Positions 9,184 to 17,296 of a stretch of DNA of 64,000 nucleotides are shown here, in pieces; position 1 is the stretch's first letter; each line of letters begins with the position of its first letter. Below the pieces are notes generated by a model that saw only the letters and a program-made list of their open reading frames with translations, did no database searches and was not told the origin of the DNA. A program made the translations under genes and the position numbers. The stretch is from Cellulomonas sp. JH27-2 (GTDB lineage Bacteria; Actinomycetota; Actinomycetes; Actinomycetales; Cellulomonadaceae): positions 930,001 through 994,000 of the forward strand of contig NZ_JACYFR010000001.1 in assembly GCF_014837175.1 (NCBI RefSeq), read 5' to 3'.

Positions 9184-10209
9184 GTGAGCTTCGGATGGGG
9201 ATTCGTCGGTCCGGGCGGCATCGCCCACAAGGTCGCGGCCGCGCTGGCGGTGAGCAGCGGTGGTCACCTGGCGGCCGTCGCGTCGCGTGACGCGGGACGG
9301 GCGCGGGCGTTCGCCGACGAGCACGGCGGGGACGGCACGCACAGCGGAGACGGCGAGCACGGCCCGGCGAATGCCTACGGCGGTCCCGACGCGGTCGACA
9401 GGCTGCTGGCTGACCCGACCGTGGACGTCGTCTACGTCGCAACCGTGCACCCGCACCACCACGCCCCCGCCAAGCAGGCCCTCGAGGCCGGCACGCCCGT
9501 CCTCGTCGAGAAGCCCCTGACGGTCTCGCTGGCCGCGACCCAGGACCTGGTCGACACCGCGCGCGCCCGCTCCACCTTCCTGATGGAGGCGTACTGGACG
9601 CGGATGCTTCCCGGCACGCAGGCGCTGCTCGACGTCGTCGCCTCCGGCGAGATCGGGGACGTCCGGGCGGTCCGCGCCGACCTGGGCTTCCGGGCGCCGA
9701 GCGACGCCCCGCGCTTCCACGACGTGGCGTTGGGCGGCGGCTCGGTCTTCGACCTCGGCGCCTACCCCGTCGGGCTCGCGCTGACCCTGCTGGGGCGCCC
9801 GGCACAGATCCGCTCCCTCTCGACCCTGACGCCCACCGGCGTCGACGGCCAGACGACGCTCGTGACGACGCACGCCGGAGGCCGGACCGCGACGCTCGCG
9901 ACAAGCATCGAGTCATGGACCCGCTCGGGCGCCTGGATCGAGGGCACCGCCGGCTCGATCGAGATCGACGCCCAGCTCTTCGACGTGCCCCGCCTCACCG
10001 TCCGCACGGAGCGGGGCGAGACCGTCCACGACCACCGCGTCGAGCACGGCCACCACTACATGCTCGATCACGTGCACGAGTGCCTGGCCGACGGGCTCAC
10101 CGAGTCGCCGCTCGTCGGGTTCGACTTCTCGCTCGCCCTGGCCGCCGTCCTGGAGCAGGCGGTCGAGCAGGGCGGGATCGCGCGCCTCGCGGAGCGGGTG
10201 GGCGGGTGA
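9184..10209 (+). CDS. Gfo/Idh/MocA family oxidoreductase
   Basis: NAD(P)-dependent oxidoreductase of 341 residues. The N-terminal Rossmann fold begins FGWGFVGPGGIAHKVAAAL. The family's substrate-domain EKP motif is present as 'VLVEKPLTVSLAATQDLVD', and the C-terminal beta-sheet domain follows with GGGSVFDLGAYPVGLALTLLG. Members act on sugars, inositols or trans-dihydrodiols; the substrate here is open. An insert rich in Gly/His/Asp (about residues 45-60) loosens the usual spacing. GTG 9184 is set by the leaderless promoter. Confidence 0.87.
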   Translation: MSFGWGFVGPGGIAHKVAAALAVSSGGHLAAVASRDAGRARAFADEHGGDGTHSGDGEHGPANAYGGPDAVDRLLADPTVDVVYVATVHPHHHAPAKQALEAGTPVLVEKPLTVSLAATQDLVDTARARSTFLMEAYWTRMLPGTQALLDVVASGEIGDVRAVRADLGFRAPSDAPRFHDVALGGGSVFDLGAYPVGLALTLLGRPAQIRSLSTLTPTGVDGQTTLVTTHAGGRTATLATSIESWTRSGAWIEGTAGSIEIDAQLFDVPRLTVRTERGETVHDHRVEHGHHYMLDHVHECLADGLTESPLVGFDFSLALAAVLEQAVEQGGIARLAERVGG

Positions 10210-10231
10210 CGGCTCGGTCCTGCGGGCTCCG

Positions 10232-11011
10232 TCAGCCGTAGTCGCGGCGGTAGCGGGCGTCGACGTGGCGGACGAGCGAGGCTCGCTCCTCGTCGGACGT
10301 GACACCGTGCTTGTGCGCGAGCGCGGCGAGCAGCAGGTCGCAGACCGCGGCATAGCCGCCGGCCTGCCCCGGACGCGTGGAGGCGACCCACCGCTGCTCG
10401 GCGGCGAAGCGGATGTACTCGCCGATCGCCTGCTCCTCCGTGCGGACGAGCGTGCCGTCGCTGACCAGCGGTGAGCCGTCCGGGTTGGTGATGCCGGGAC
10501 CGGGGATGGGCTGCCGCGGCGTGGGCACCTGGGCCTGGGCGGCAACCTGAGCGGGCGCGGGCGCGGGCGCCGGCGCGGACGCGGCCGGCTGTGCGTGGCG
10601 CGGCTGCGGGAGCTGCGCGGGGTCCTGCTGCGCGCCGGTCGGGGCTGCGGTGCCCGCACCCTGCGTCGGCACGTACGGCCCGGACGCCGGCGGCTCGGGG
10701 GCACGCTCCGGGGCGCCTCCCGGGGACGGCTGCGTCGGGACCGCCGAGGGTGCGCCGCTCTCGTGCTGCTGGAGCTGGGCCGTCAGGTCCTCGAGGCGGG
10801 CCGTGTACGCCGAGATGGTCTTGAGCTGCTCGTCGAGAGGCACCTCGGCGTCACCGCTGAACAGGTCCTGGTCGTAGGACTCCCGGGCACGCAGCAGACG
10901 CTGCTGGAGCCGGTGGATCTCGTCGCGCAGCTTCGCCGGGTCGGCGTTCGCCTGCGTGGGCACCGCCTGCGTCGGCACAGCCGCCGGGGTCGCGTCGAAC
11001 GTGAATGCCAT
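10232..11011 (-). CDS. hypothetical protein with VPTQ repeats
   Basis: Unrecognised soluble protein of 259 residues. A helical, probably coiled-coil N-terminal part (ADPAKLRDEIHRLQQRLL ... LEDLTAQLQQH, about residues 20-85) is followed by a Pro/Ala/Gln-rich linker and a compact C-terminal domain (EEQAIGEYIRFAAEQRW ... ERASLVRHVDARYRRDYG). The tetrapeptide VPTQ recurs five times (TPAAVPTQAVPTQ, SAVPTQP, YVPTQG, and a VPT-R variant aside). ATG 11011 is preferred over the in-frame GTG at 11017 because AAGGAGGG lies 5-6 bases before the ATG. No neighbour suggests a function. Confidence 0.7.
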   Translation of the reverse strand: MAFTFDATPAAVPTQAVPTQANADPAKLRDEIHRLQQRLLRARESYDQDLFSGDAEVPLDEQLKTISAYTARLEDLTAQLQQHESGAPSAVPTQPSPGGAPERAPEPPASGPYVPTQGAGTAAPTGAQQDPAQLPQPRHAQPAASAPAPAPAPAQVAAQAQVPTPRQPIPGPGITNPDGSPLVSDGTLVRTEEQAIGEYIRFAAEQRWVASTRPGQAGGYAAVCDLLLAALAHKHGVTSDEERASLVRHVDARYRRDYG

Positions 11012-11101
11012 GGCCACCCTCCTTGGTCGCTGGCCGCGTCCTTCTTCATCGACGCGTGAGGGCCGCGACCTGAGGGCAACGAGGTCACGATCACACGTCG
11101 G

Positions 11102-12028
11102 TCACGGCACGAGCACGACGCGTTCCGCGCTGTCCTGGACCCACGCGGTCGCGACGTCCGCCAGCGGCACCTCCCGGAACGGCAGGGCGACGGCACCGTC
11201 CCGCACCGCGGCCGCGAGCGCGGGCAGCTCGGGCAGGATCTCGTCGGGCCCCAGCGACCCGATGCCGCTCCCGACGATCTGCAGCTTCGCGGAGCGCAGC
11301 GCCACGGACGGCACGGGGGCGGTCGCGCCGGCGATGGACCCGATCTGCACCCAGGTCAGCGGCGCGCGTCGGTCGGTGCGCGCGGTGAGGATCGCGACCA
11401 TGCCGGCAGCGGCGGGCTCGCCCCACAGGTAGTCGAGCACGACGTCGACGTCGGCGGCGCGTGCGAGGTCGTCGAGGCCGCACGTCTCGTCGGCGCCCAG
11501 CGCCGGCAGCTGGCCGAGGCGCTCGGCGTTGCGCCCGGCCGCGATCACCCGCGACGCACCCAGGTGCTTGGCCACCTGCACGGCCATGCTCCCGGCCGCG
11601 CCCGTCGCGCCGACGACGAGCACGCGCTGCCCGGCGACGAAGTCGATGCGGCGGCGCAGCGCGATCCACGACGACATGCCGGGGTTCATGGCGGCGGCGA
11701 TCTCCACGGGGTCGACGTCGTCGGGCAGCACGACGCTGCGACGCTCGTCGATCACGGTGCGCTCGGCGAAGGTCCCCCGGTCGGTGTCGTCGAGGACCAC
11801 GTAGCGCAGTCGTCCGGACGGGTCGCGGACCACGGCGTCGACGCCCGGCACCCGGGGAAACGTGCCCGCACTGCTGTAGTGCGCGCCGGTGGCGCGCGAG
11901 CGGGTCAGGTGGTGGAGCGCTGCGGCGAGCACGTCGACGACGACCTCGTGGCGGCCGGTCGCGACCGGCTCGGGGTGCTCGACGTAGGCGGGGACGGCGT
12001 CGGCAGCGGACAGAAGAGCGGCGCGCAT
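11102..12028 (-). CDS. zinc-type alcohol dehydrogenase/quinone oxidoreductase-like protein (MDR family)
   Basis: Medium-chain dehydrogenase/reductase of 308 residues, like NADPH:quinone reductases. It has a GroES-like N-terminal half (HLTRSRATGAHYSSAGTFPRVPGVDAV) and a Rossmann half with VLVVGATGAAGSMAVQVAKHLGA. The usual zinc-ligand cysteines are absent, so a zinc-free quinone-reductase-like mechanism is expected. The ATG at 12028 follows cgggaggtcgcc. Divergent from a MarR regulator across 83 bases containing an inverted repeat, so probably the repressed target; MarR-linked reductases often answer electrophiles or quinones. Confidence 0.85.
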   Translation of the reverse strand: MRAALLSAADAVPAYVEHPEPVATGRHEVVVDVLAAALHHLTRSRATGAHYSSAGTFPRVPGVDAVVRDPSGRLRYVVLDDTDRGTFAERTVIDERRSVVLPDDVDPVEIAAAMNPGMSSWIALRRRIDFVAGQRVLVVGATGAAGSMAVQVAKHLGASRVIAAGRNAERLGQLPALGADETCGLDDLARAADVDVVLDYLWGEPAAAGMVAILTARTDRRAPLTWVQIGSIAGATAPVPSVALRSAKLQIVGSGIGSLGPDEILPELPALAAAVRDGAVALPFREVPLADVATAWVQDSAERVVLVP

Positions 12029-12058
12029 GGCGACCTCCCGAAGAAATGGTGTGGATTA

Positions 12059-12080
12059 CCAACTACTCCAGAGTGGTTGG
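12059..12080. promoter_or_regulatory. inverted-repeat operator between MarR gene and its divergent oxidoreductase
   Basis: Half-sites CCAACTACTC and GAGTGGTTGG flank a central CA; only one base pair breaks symmetry. The size (10-2-10) and position suit a MarR-family dimer. The right half overlaps the TTGGGA -35 of the marR promoter and the left half faces the oxidoreductase promoter region, so one bound dimer could silence both. Confidence 0.65.
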
Positions 12081-12105
12081 GAATCCCACCTATGTCAACT
12101 AGGCT
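12077..12105 (+). promoter_or_regulatory. leaderless promoter of the MarR gene
   Basis: TTGGGA (12077-12082), 17-base spacer, TAGGCT (12100-12105), then 6 bases to the GTG at 12112. The -35 overlaps the operator. On the opposite strand TTGACA (12094-12099) could be a -35 for the oxidoreductase, though no clear -10 follows it. Confidence 0.6.
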
Positions 12106-12111
12106 GGCTCC

Positions 12112-12555
12112 GTGACGTCCGACGACCCCCTGGAACCGCTCGTCGACGTGCTGGTGCGCACCACGTTCGAGGTGACGGGCGTCCTGACCCGCCTGGCCGC
12201 CACGCACGACCTCTCGCTCACGCAGGTCCGCGTGCTGGGCATCCTGCGCGACCGCCGCGGGCGCGTCACCGACCTGGCCGCCTACCTGGGCCTCGACAAG
12301 TCGACGATGTCCGGCCTCGTCGACCGCGCCGAACGCCGCGGCCTCGTCGCGCGGGACAAGAACCCGCACGACCGTCGCGCCGTCGACGTCTACCTCACGC
12401 CCGCGGGCGCCGAGCTCACGCGCCGCGCCTACCTCGAGGTCCGCCGCGAGCTCGCCCCGTTGCTCGAGCGGTTGCCCGCCGACGACCGCAGCCGGCTCGT
12501 CGGCCTGCTCGAGACGTTCCTGGGCCCCGAGCCCGACACCGACCGGGCCCCCTGA
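12112..12555 (+). CDS. MarR family transcriptional regulator
   Basis: Winged-helix regulator of 147 residues. The recognition region reads LSLTQVRVLGILRDRRGRVTDLAAYLGLDKSTMSGLVDRAERRGLVAR, and the wing DKNPHDRRAVDVYLTPAGAEL carries the D-x-R-x motif typical of MarR proteins. Dimerisation helices lie at both ends. The start is GTG 12112, given by the leaderless promoter. It very likely represses itself and the divergent oxidoreductase through the palindrome at 12059-12080. No cysteine-based switch is obvious, so the inducer is unknown. Confidence 0.92.
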   Translation: MTSDDPLEPLVDVLVRTTFEVTGVLTRLAATHDLSLTQVRVLGILRDRRGRVTDLAAYLGLDKSTMSGLVDRAERRGLVARDKNPHDRRAVDVYLTPAGAELTRRAYLEVRRELAPLLERLPADDRSRLVGLLETFLGPEPDTDRAP

Positions 12556-12568
12556 CCCTGCGCCGCGA

Positions 12569-12907
12569 TCAGCCGCCGGCCAGCAGCGACACCAGGGCTG
12601 CGGCGTTGGCGGCAGCCGTCGCGGCCGGCCCGTACGTCGTGACCCGGTCGCCGAAACGAGCGCCGACGACGGCGTCGGCCGCCTGCACGATCACCATGGC
12701 CACCGCGACGGCGACGAGGTAGTCCGACGACCCGACGAAGAACGCGACCGTCGCGGCGACGGCGAGCGCGACGCTGCGCGCCAACGCGTACGCGAACCCC
12801 ACCCTCGTCTCGGCGGTCGCTCCGCGCAGGCCGGCGATCGAGTAACCCAGGCTGACGTACGAGCTGATGGCGGTGACGCTCGCGCACACCCAGAACGCTG
12901 CGGACAT
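12569..12907 (-). CDS. small hypothetical membrane protein
   Basis: Unrecognised protein of 112 residues from ATG 12907 with three to four hydrophobic segments (MSAAFWVCASVTAISSYVSL; RSVALAVAATVAFFVG; YLVAVAVAMVIVQAADAVVG; AATAAANAAALVSLLAGG). The overall look recalls small DUF4267-like membrane proteins, but I cannot confirm that. The frame is open upstream to 13042, which would overlap the divergent alarmone synthetase promoter; the shorter start is preferred because the hydrophobic protein begins there. Confidence 0.6.
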   Translation of the reverse strand: MSAAFWVCASVTAISSYVSLGYSIAGLRGATAETRVGFAYALARSVALAVAATVAFFVGSSDYLVAVAVAMVIVQAADAVVGARFGDRVTTYGPAATAAANAAALVSLLAGG

Positions 12908-13064
12908 GGCGTGAGCGTAGACGGCCCGCCCCGCGCCGGTCAGGACCCGTACAGCGAGGGACTGCATCGTCCTCGCCATGGGCAGGCTGATGGTCCCTGG
13001 GTTCGCCGCACCGCCGTCGATACCCTGGAGACCGACGCACACCCCGGAGGACGCAGGCGACCTG

Positions 13065-13826
13065 ATGCCAGCAACCGACCCTCGAAGCGACCACCCCGGC
13101 AGCAGCGGGCAGCCCGACCTCGACCTGCAGCTGCTCGAGGCGCTGCGCGCAGGCCGGGGCGGCGACCCCGCCGACCTGGCCAGGGCAGACAGCAGCTGGT
13201 TCGCCCGGGCCCGCGTCCTGCGCGACGAGTTCGGCCGCCTGCAGATGTACTACGGGTTCGGCATCGAGGAGGTCTCGACCAAGATCCGCATCCTGCGCCA
13301 GGAGTTCGAGCAGGTCTACGACTACACGCCCATCGAGCACGTCCGCACCCGGCTGAAGTCGCCGGAGAGCCTGCTCGCCAAGGCGCTGCGCCAGGGCACC
13401 GAGCTGACGGTGCCGGCCATCCGCGCCGAGATCCGCGACATCGCCGGCATCCGCGTCACGTGCTCGTTCGTCTCCGACGTCTACTGGATCGCGGAGATGC
13501 TCAGCGCGCAGCCGGACCTGACCGTGCTCACCACGAAGGACTACATCGCGCACCCGAAGCCCAACGGGTACCGCTCGCTGCACCTCATCGTCCAGGTCCC
13601 CGTGTTCTTGTCCCGGCACACCGAGCACATCCCGGTCGAGCTCCAGATCCGGACCATCGCCATGGACTTCTGGGCGAGCATGGAGCACAAGCTGCGCTAC
13701 AAGTACCGCGCGGACATGCCCGACGACCTGCGCGCGGAGCTCGACGACGCCGCGGCCGTGGCCGCCCAGCTCGACGCCCGCATGGGGCGCCTGCGCGACG
13801 AGGTGCGCCCCGCGCCCGACGCCTGA
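13065..13826 (+). CDS. GTP pyrophosphokinase family protein (small alarmone synthetase, RelQ/YjbM-like)
   Basis: Single-domain (p)ppGpp synthetase of 253 residues, no hydrolase, TGS or ACT domain. Synthetase motifs are present: EHVRTRLKSPESLLAKALRQG, IRDIAGIRVTCSFVSDVYWIAEML, KDYIAHPKPNGYRSLHLIV, and VELQIRTIAMDFWASMEHKLRYK with the catalytic-region acidic residues. Such proteins make pppGpp/ppGpp (or pGpp) from GTP/GDP and ATP in the cytoplasm during stress. ATG 13065 is chosen; a GGAGG lies 14 bases before it, farther than ideal. A longer in-frame ATG at 12978 lies before a TACCCT -10 candidate (13021) and is unlikely. Confidence 0.9.
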   Translation: MPATDPRSDHPGSSGQPDLDLQLLEALRAGRGGDPADLARADSSWFARARVLRDEFGRLQMYYGFGIEEVSTKIRILRQEFEQVYDYTPIEHVRTRLKSPESLLAKALRQGTELTVPAIRAEIRDIAGIRVTCSFVSDVYWIAEMLSAQPDLTVLTTKDYIAHPKPNGYRSLHLIVQVPVFLSRHTEHIPVELQIRTIAMDFWASMEHKLRYKYRADMPDDLRAELDDAAAVAAQLDARMGRLRDEVRPAPDA

Positions 13827-13896
13827 GCGGCGCGATCGGCAGCGCCTGCGCCGCCGCTCCCTCAGCACTCCGTCGGCACCGCACGGAGCACTCGGT

Positions 13897-13902
13897 CATG
13901 AT
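13897..13902 (+). promoter_or_regulatory. -10 box of a leaderless promoter
   Basis: CATGAT, 6 bases before ATG 13909, the same layout as upstream of the M20 gene at 2971. Confidence 0.4.
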
Positions 13903-13908
13903 GGCTCG

Positions 13909-14943
13909 ATGGCGACGCAGGCAGGTCCGACGCGGATGGGACGCCCTCGCACGTGGCGGCTCGTGGCGTTGCTGCTGCTCGTCGCCCCCGTGAGTGCCGA
14001 GTACCTGGCGGCCTACGACCCGGAGGTCACCGGCCAGGTCTGGCAGCTCGTCGGGGGCCTGGCCGTGCTCGCGCCGCTCTACGGCGCGCCGGCCGTCCTG
14101 ATCCACGAGGTCGCGGCGCGCACCGCGATGCACTGGACCGGGATCCTCACGCTCGGCGGAGCGTTCGGCGTCCTGCAGGCGGGCGTTGTCGACCAGTCGC
14201 TGTTTGCCCTGTCGTACCTCGGGTACGCCGACTGGGGCACCTGGGTCGCGGCCACGATGATCACGCCCCTGGGCGTGAGTGGCGCCTTCGCGCTGAACTT
14301 CCTGGTCGGGCACGCGGTGTGGAGCATCGGCGCGCCCGTCGCGCTCGTCGAGGCCTTCGACCGGAGCCCCGCTCGACGCCCGTGGCTGGGTGTCCCGGGC
14401 ATCGCGGTGCTGTCCGTGCTGTGGGTGCTCGCGTCCGTGGTGGTCTGGCGGGACATTCGCGACGCCGGCAGCGACCAGGCCTCGGTGGGTCAGCTCGTCG
14501 GCGCGGTCGCGCTCGCCGCGGCGCTCGTCGTCGTCGCCTGCACCTGGGGCCGACGTCCGCTGCCGACGCCGACGAGCGCGCGCGTGCCACCGCCCGGCGT
14601 CGTCCTGGTCGTGGCGCTGGCACTGGCGCTCGGCTACGGGTTCGTGCCGGGCACGTGGGCCGGCGTCGCCGGCGGGATAACGATCCTCGCGGTGGCTGCC
14701 GTCGTCGTCGTGCGATGGTCCCGGTCGGCCACGTGGGGGCGTCGTCACGTCGCGGCGGTGGCCGGTGGCGCGGTCGTCGCGCGCGCGATCGGGGGTTTCG
14801 TCACGGTCGCGACGACGACACCACGACCGCCGGGAGGCTTCGCGCAGAACGTGGTCCTGCTGGTCGCCGCGCTCGCGCTCGTCGCTGCGGCCCTCGCACG
14901 TCGTCCTCGTCCGCACCAGGAGGCGCTCAGCCCGCTGGTGTGA
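13909..14943 (+). CDS. hypothetical polytopic membrane protein
   Basis: Integral membrane protein of 344 residues with about nine hydrophobic segments. The first half includes 'SAEYLAAY' just after helix 1, 'YGAPAVLIHEVAARTAMHW' and 'GVVDQSLFALSYLGY'; the His-Glu pair in helix 2 resembles a buried H-E motif of some CAAX-protease-like membrane proteins, but the full motif set is not seen. The second half is a run of simple Val/Ala/Leu helices. No known family could be named. Starts at ATG 13909 directly behind a CATGAT element and ends at a shared terminator. Confidence 0.65.
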   Translation: MATQAGPTRMGRPRTWRLVALLLLVAPVSAEYLAAYDPEVTGQVWQLVGGLAVLAPLYGAPAVLIHEVAARTAMHWTGILTLGGAFGVLQAGVVDQSLFALSYLGYADWGTWVAATMITPLGVSGAFALNFLVGHAVWSIGAPVALVEAFDRSPARRPWLGVPGIAVLSVLWVLASVVVWRDIRDAGSDQASVGQLVGAVALAAALVVVACTWGRRPLPTPTSARVPPPGVVLVVALALALGYGFVPGTWAGVAGGITILAVAAVVVVRWSRSATWGRRHVAAVAGGAVVARAIGGFVTVATTTPRPPGGFAQNVVLLVAALALVAAALARRPRPHQEALSPLV

Positions 14944-14955
14944 GCGGCTGCGGGT

Positions 14956-14990
14956 CGCGGTCCTGGGCCGGAAAGCGACCCAGGACCGCG
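14956..14990. terminator. bidirectional terminator between membrane protein and chitinase genes
   Basis: Perfect 12-bp stem: CGCGGTCCTGGG (14956-14967) pairs with CCCAGGACCGCG (14979-14990) across an 11-base loop, placed between the two convergent stop codons (14943 and 14995). No T-tract, as is common in high-GC actinomycetes. Confidence 0.65.
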
Positions 14991-14994
14991 TCGG

Positions 14995-16260
14995 TCAGCA
15001 GACCCCGTCGTCCTTCCAGACACCCCACTCACCCGTGGTCCCGGGCACCTCGCCCTGGGTCCACCACTTCGCGCTGTACCGGTGGCCGGCGTAGGAGACG
15101 ACGTTCCCGTTGGTGTAGACCGCGGTCCGGCTCCACGCCGGTGCGGCGCAGCCGGCGGGGGGCGTCGGGGTGGTGGTCGGCGACGACGTGGGCGTGGTCA
15201 TCGGCGTCGTCGTCGGGCTGCTGGTCGGGGGCGTCGCGCCCGCGAACTGGACGCTGAACTTCGTGAAGTCCCAGTCCTTCTGCGCGACGTTGCTGCACAC
15301 GCTGTTGTCCGTGGTGCCCACGCACGCGCGGTCGCGGTTGACGGCCCAGAAGGTGAAGCGCCCGAGCTTGTGGCTCAGGGCGTAGTCGAGCACCGTCTGG
15401 AAGTCGGCTTGGTAGAACATCTCGCTGACGTCGGACTTGCCGTTCATCCCCGAGAAGCCCTCGTGGGCGTACGCGGTGGGGCTGTCCCAGCCCAGGTGCG
15501 ACATGAGCAGCCCGTGGAACGCCTCGAGCGCGGCAACCTGCGACGAGCCGCCGTTGAAGCCGCCGTCGAACGGCATGATCGAGAAGTTGTTCGGCGTGAA
15601 GCCGATCGACTTCGCCTGGTCCAGCAGCTGCGTGCCGAACCAGCCGGTCCCGGCCGACGTCCCCGGCATGGTCACCGAGACGAAGAGCCCCGGGTTGTTC
15701 GCCTGGAGGATCTTCGCGGCGCCGAGCTCGTTGGCGACCGCCGTCGTGTTCTCGTACTCCGGCTCCTCGAGGTCGAAGTCGATCGCCTTGAGCGAGTACT
15801 TGGTGATCACCTGCTGGTAGGCGGCCGCCGTCGCTGCCGGCGTCCCGCACGTCTGCCCGAGCTTGGTGCCGCCGTACCCGCCGACGGAGACGGACACGTC
15901 GCCGCCGTTGGCCCGGATGCGGGAGATCGCGTTCGAGACGACCGTCTCGGAGGTGATGGCCGTCGTGCCGTCCCAGGTGGGCGTACAGCCGCCGCCGTTG
16001 GGCGCGAGGATGAACGCGAGCTGGAACGCCTTGATCCCGGTCGCGTTCATCACCGTGACCGGGTCCGGCGGGTTGTTGCTCTGCGGCATGAGGTATGGCG
16101 CTGCCGCGTACCAGTTGTTCCCGAGGGCGGCGTCTGCCGACGTCACGCCGAGGGTGCCGACGGCTCCTCCGACGAGGGTGGCGGCCGCGAGGCCGAGAGC
16201 GGCCAGTCTGCTTCGTCGCGCGATCTGTCCTTCCCAGTGAGGGTATGGGCGAATCGTCAA
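14995..16260 (-). CDS. secreted chitinase: GH18-type catalytic domain with C-terminal CBM5/12
   Basis: Extracellular chitin hydrolase. After a signal peptide (RRSRLAALGLAAATLVGG ... VTSADA), the barrel starts at NNWYAAAPYLMP. 'DVSVSVGGYGG' is the SxGG strand and 'LKAIDFDLEEPEY' carries the DxDxE catalytic motif. 'MPFDGGFNGG' and 'GRFTFWAVNRDR' are later barrel strands. A Thr/Ser/Pro linker leads to a carbohydrate-binding module whose RYSAKWWTQGEVPG is the AKWWTQ chitin-binding signature of CBM5/12. The start is uncertain: TTG 16260 is the only usual codon upstream of the signal peptide, but it overlaps the predicted -10 box; a GGAAGGA at 16228-16234 points instead to an ATC codon at 16222-16224. 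Probably induced by chitin-derived amino sugar through the adjacent DasR-like site. Confidence 0.85.
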   Translation of the reverse strand: MTIRPYPHWEGQIARRSRLAALGLAAATLVGGAVGTLGVTSADAALGNNWYAAAPYLMPQSNNPPDPVTVMNATGIKAFQLAFILAPNGGGCTPTWDGTTAITSETVVSNAISRIRANGGDVSVSVGGYGGTKLGQTCGTPAATAAAYQQVITKYSLKAIDFDLEEPEYENTTAVANELGAAKILQANNPGLFVSVTMPGTSAGTGWFGTQLLDQAKSIGFTPNNFSIMPFDGGFNGGSSQVAALEAFHGLLMSHLGWDSPTAYAHEGFSGMNGKSDVSEMFYQADFQTVLDYALSHKLGRFTFWAVNRDRACVGTTDNSVCSNVAQKDWDFTKFSVQFAGATPPTSSPTTTPMTTPTSSPTTTPTPPAGCAAPAWSRTAVYTNGNVVSYAGHRYSAKWWTQGEVPGTTGEWGVWKDDGVC

Positions 16261-16288
16261 TATTGGACTAGACCAATTTCGTCGTCAA
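16260..16288 (-). promoter_or_regulatory. chitinase promoter
   Basis: On the minus strand TTGACG (16283-16288), a 17-base spacer, and CAATAT (16260-16265). Transcription would begin near 16252, downstream of the TTG at 16260, which argues against that codon being the start. Confidence 0.6.
16263..16276. promoter_or_regulatory. DasR-type operator (dre) in the chitinase promoter
   Basis: TTGGACTAGACCAA (minus strand TTGGTCTAGTCCAA) matches the actinomycete DasR responsive element, core TGGTCTAGACCA, with one base off. It fills the spacer and overlaps the -10 box, a position for repression. DasR is the GntR-family regulator that releases DNA on binding glucosamine-6-phosphate. The dasR gene is not in the window. 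Confidence 0.7.
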
Positions 16289-16351
16289 TGACCCTAATTC
16301 GAGGGCCTGCCGCATGCGAAGGCGGGACGCTTGTCCAGACCACCGCATCAT

Positions 16352-17293
16352 TCACGCGCCTCGGGCCTCGACCGCCGCACGCCGGTAGCTGCTCGGCGAG
16401 GTGCCGCGCTCGCGCTTGAACGCGGCGCTCAGCGCGAACGCGCTGCCGTAACCGACCTGCCGGGCGACGGCGGAGAGCGTGGCGCGCGGGTCGGACAGGA
16501 GATCGGCGGCGACCGCCAGCCGCCAGCCGGTGAGGAACGACATGGGAGGCTCCCCGACCACCTCGGTGAACCGCCGTGCCATCGTCGCCCGGGACACGTC
16601 GCACGCCGCGGCCAACGTGGCCACGCTCCAGGGGTGCTCGGGATGGTGGTGGATGAGGCGCACCGCCCGGTCGACGACGGGGTCGCGACGCGCCGAGGAC
16701 CAGGCTGGGGCGTCGTCGGGCCGCGACACGAACACCTCGCGCAGGCTCCGGACCAGCAGCAGGTCGAGCAGTCGGTCGAGCACGGCCGACTGGCCCGGCG
16801 AGTCGTCGGCGGTCTCAGCGACCAGCAGCGGCACCAACGGGGTGTCGAGGCCACGCAGCACGACGTGGTCGGGCAGCCGCGACAGGACCCGCTCCCCCAC
16901 CTCGGAGGACCGCTCGTACGTCCCGATCAGCATCTGCGTCCCGCCGTGCGCGGAATTGCCCCAGGTACGCACGCCGAGTGCCATCGACTGGTCCACCAGG
17001 TGGCCGTGGGGATCGATGCAGACCTGGCCCGGCAGGATCCTGATGTCGTCGGGCGTGTCCGTGCAGTCCGCGAACGTGTACGGCGCCGGTCCACGGACCA
17101 GCACGACGTCGCCGGCCGCGAGCGCAACCGGCCCGGAAGACCCCGTGAACACCGCCGCCCCCTGGACCAGCACGACGATGCTCAGCGGAGCCTCGTCCTC
17201 GATCCGGATCGACCACGGCGGGTCGAAGACCGCACGCAGGACGAAGGCGCCGCGTACCCGAGGTCCGTCGAGCAGACCAGCCAGCTCGTCCAT
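16352..17293 (-). CDS. AraC family transcriptional regulator
   Basis: Regulator of 313 residues from ATG 17293. The N-terminal cupin-like sensing half (GAFVLRAVFDPPWSIRIEDEAPLSIVVLVQGAAVF ... AAGDVVLVRGP) resembles the Cupin_6/AraC-binding group. The C-terminal double helix-turn-helix reads HPEHPWSVATLAAACDVSRATMARRFTEVVGEPPMSFLTGWRLAVAADLL followed by SAVARQVGYGSAFALSAAFKRERGTSPSSYRR. Divergent from the DUF1772 gene, which is the likely target. Longer in-frame starts run to 17395 but would read through the other gene's promoter region. Confidence 0.88.
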   Translation of the reverse strand: MDELAGLLDGPRVRGAFVLRAVFDPPWSIRIEDEAPLSIVVLVQGAAVFTGSSGPVALAAGDVVLVRGPAPYTFADCTDTPDDIRILPGQVCIDPHGHLVDQSMALGVRTWGNSAHGGTQMLIGTYERSSEVGERVLSRLPDHVVLRGLDTPLVPLLVAETADDSPGQSAVLDRLLDLLLVRSLREVFVSRPDDAPAWSSARRDPVVDRAVRLIHHHPEHPWSVATLAAACDVSRATMARRFTEVVGEPPMSFLTGWRLAVAADLLSDPRATLSAVARQVGYGSAFALSAAFKRERGTSPSSYRRAAVEARGA

Positions 17294-17296
17294 GGT

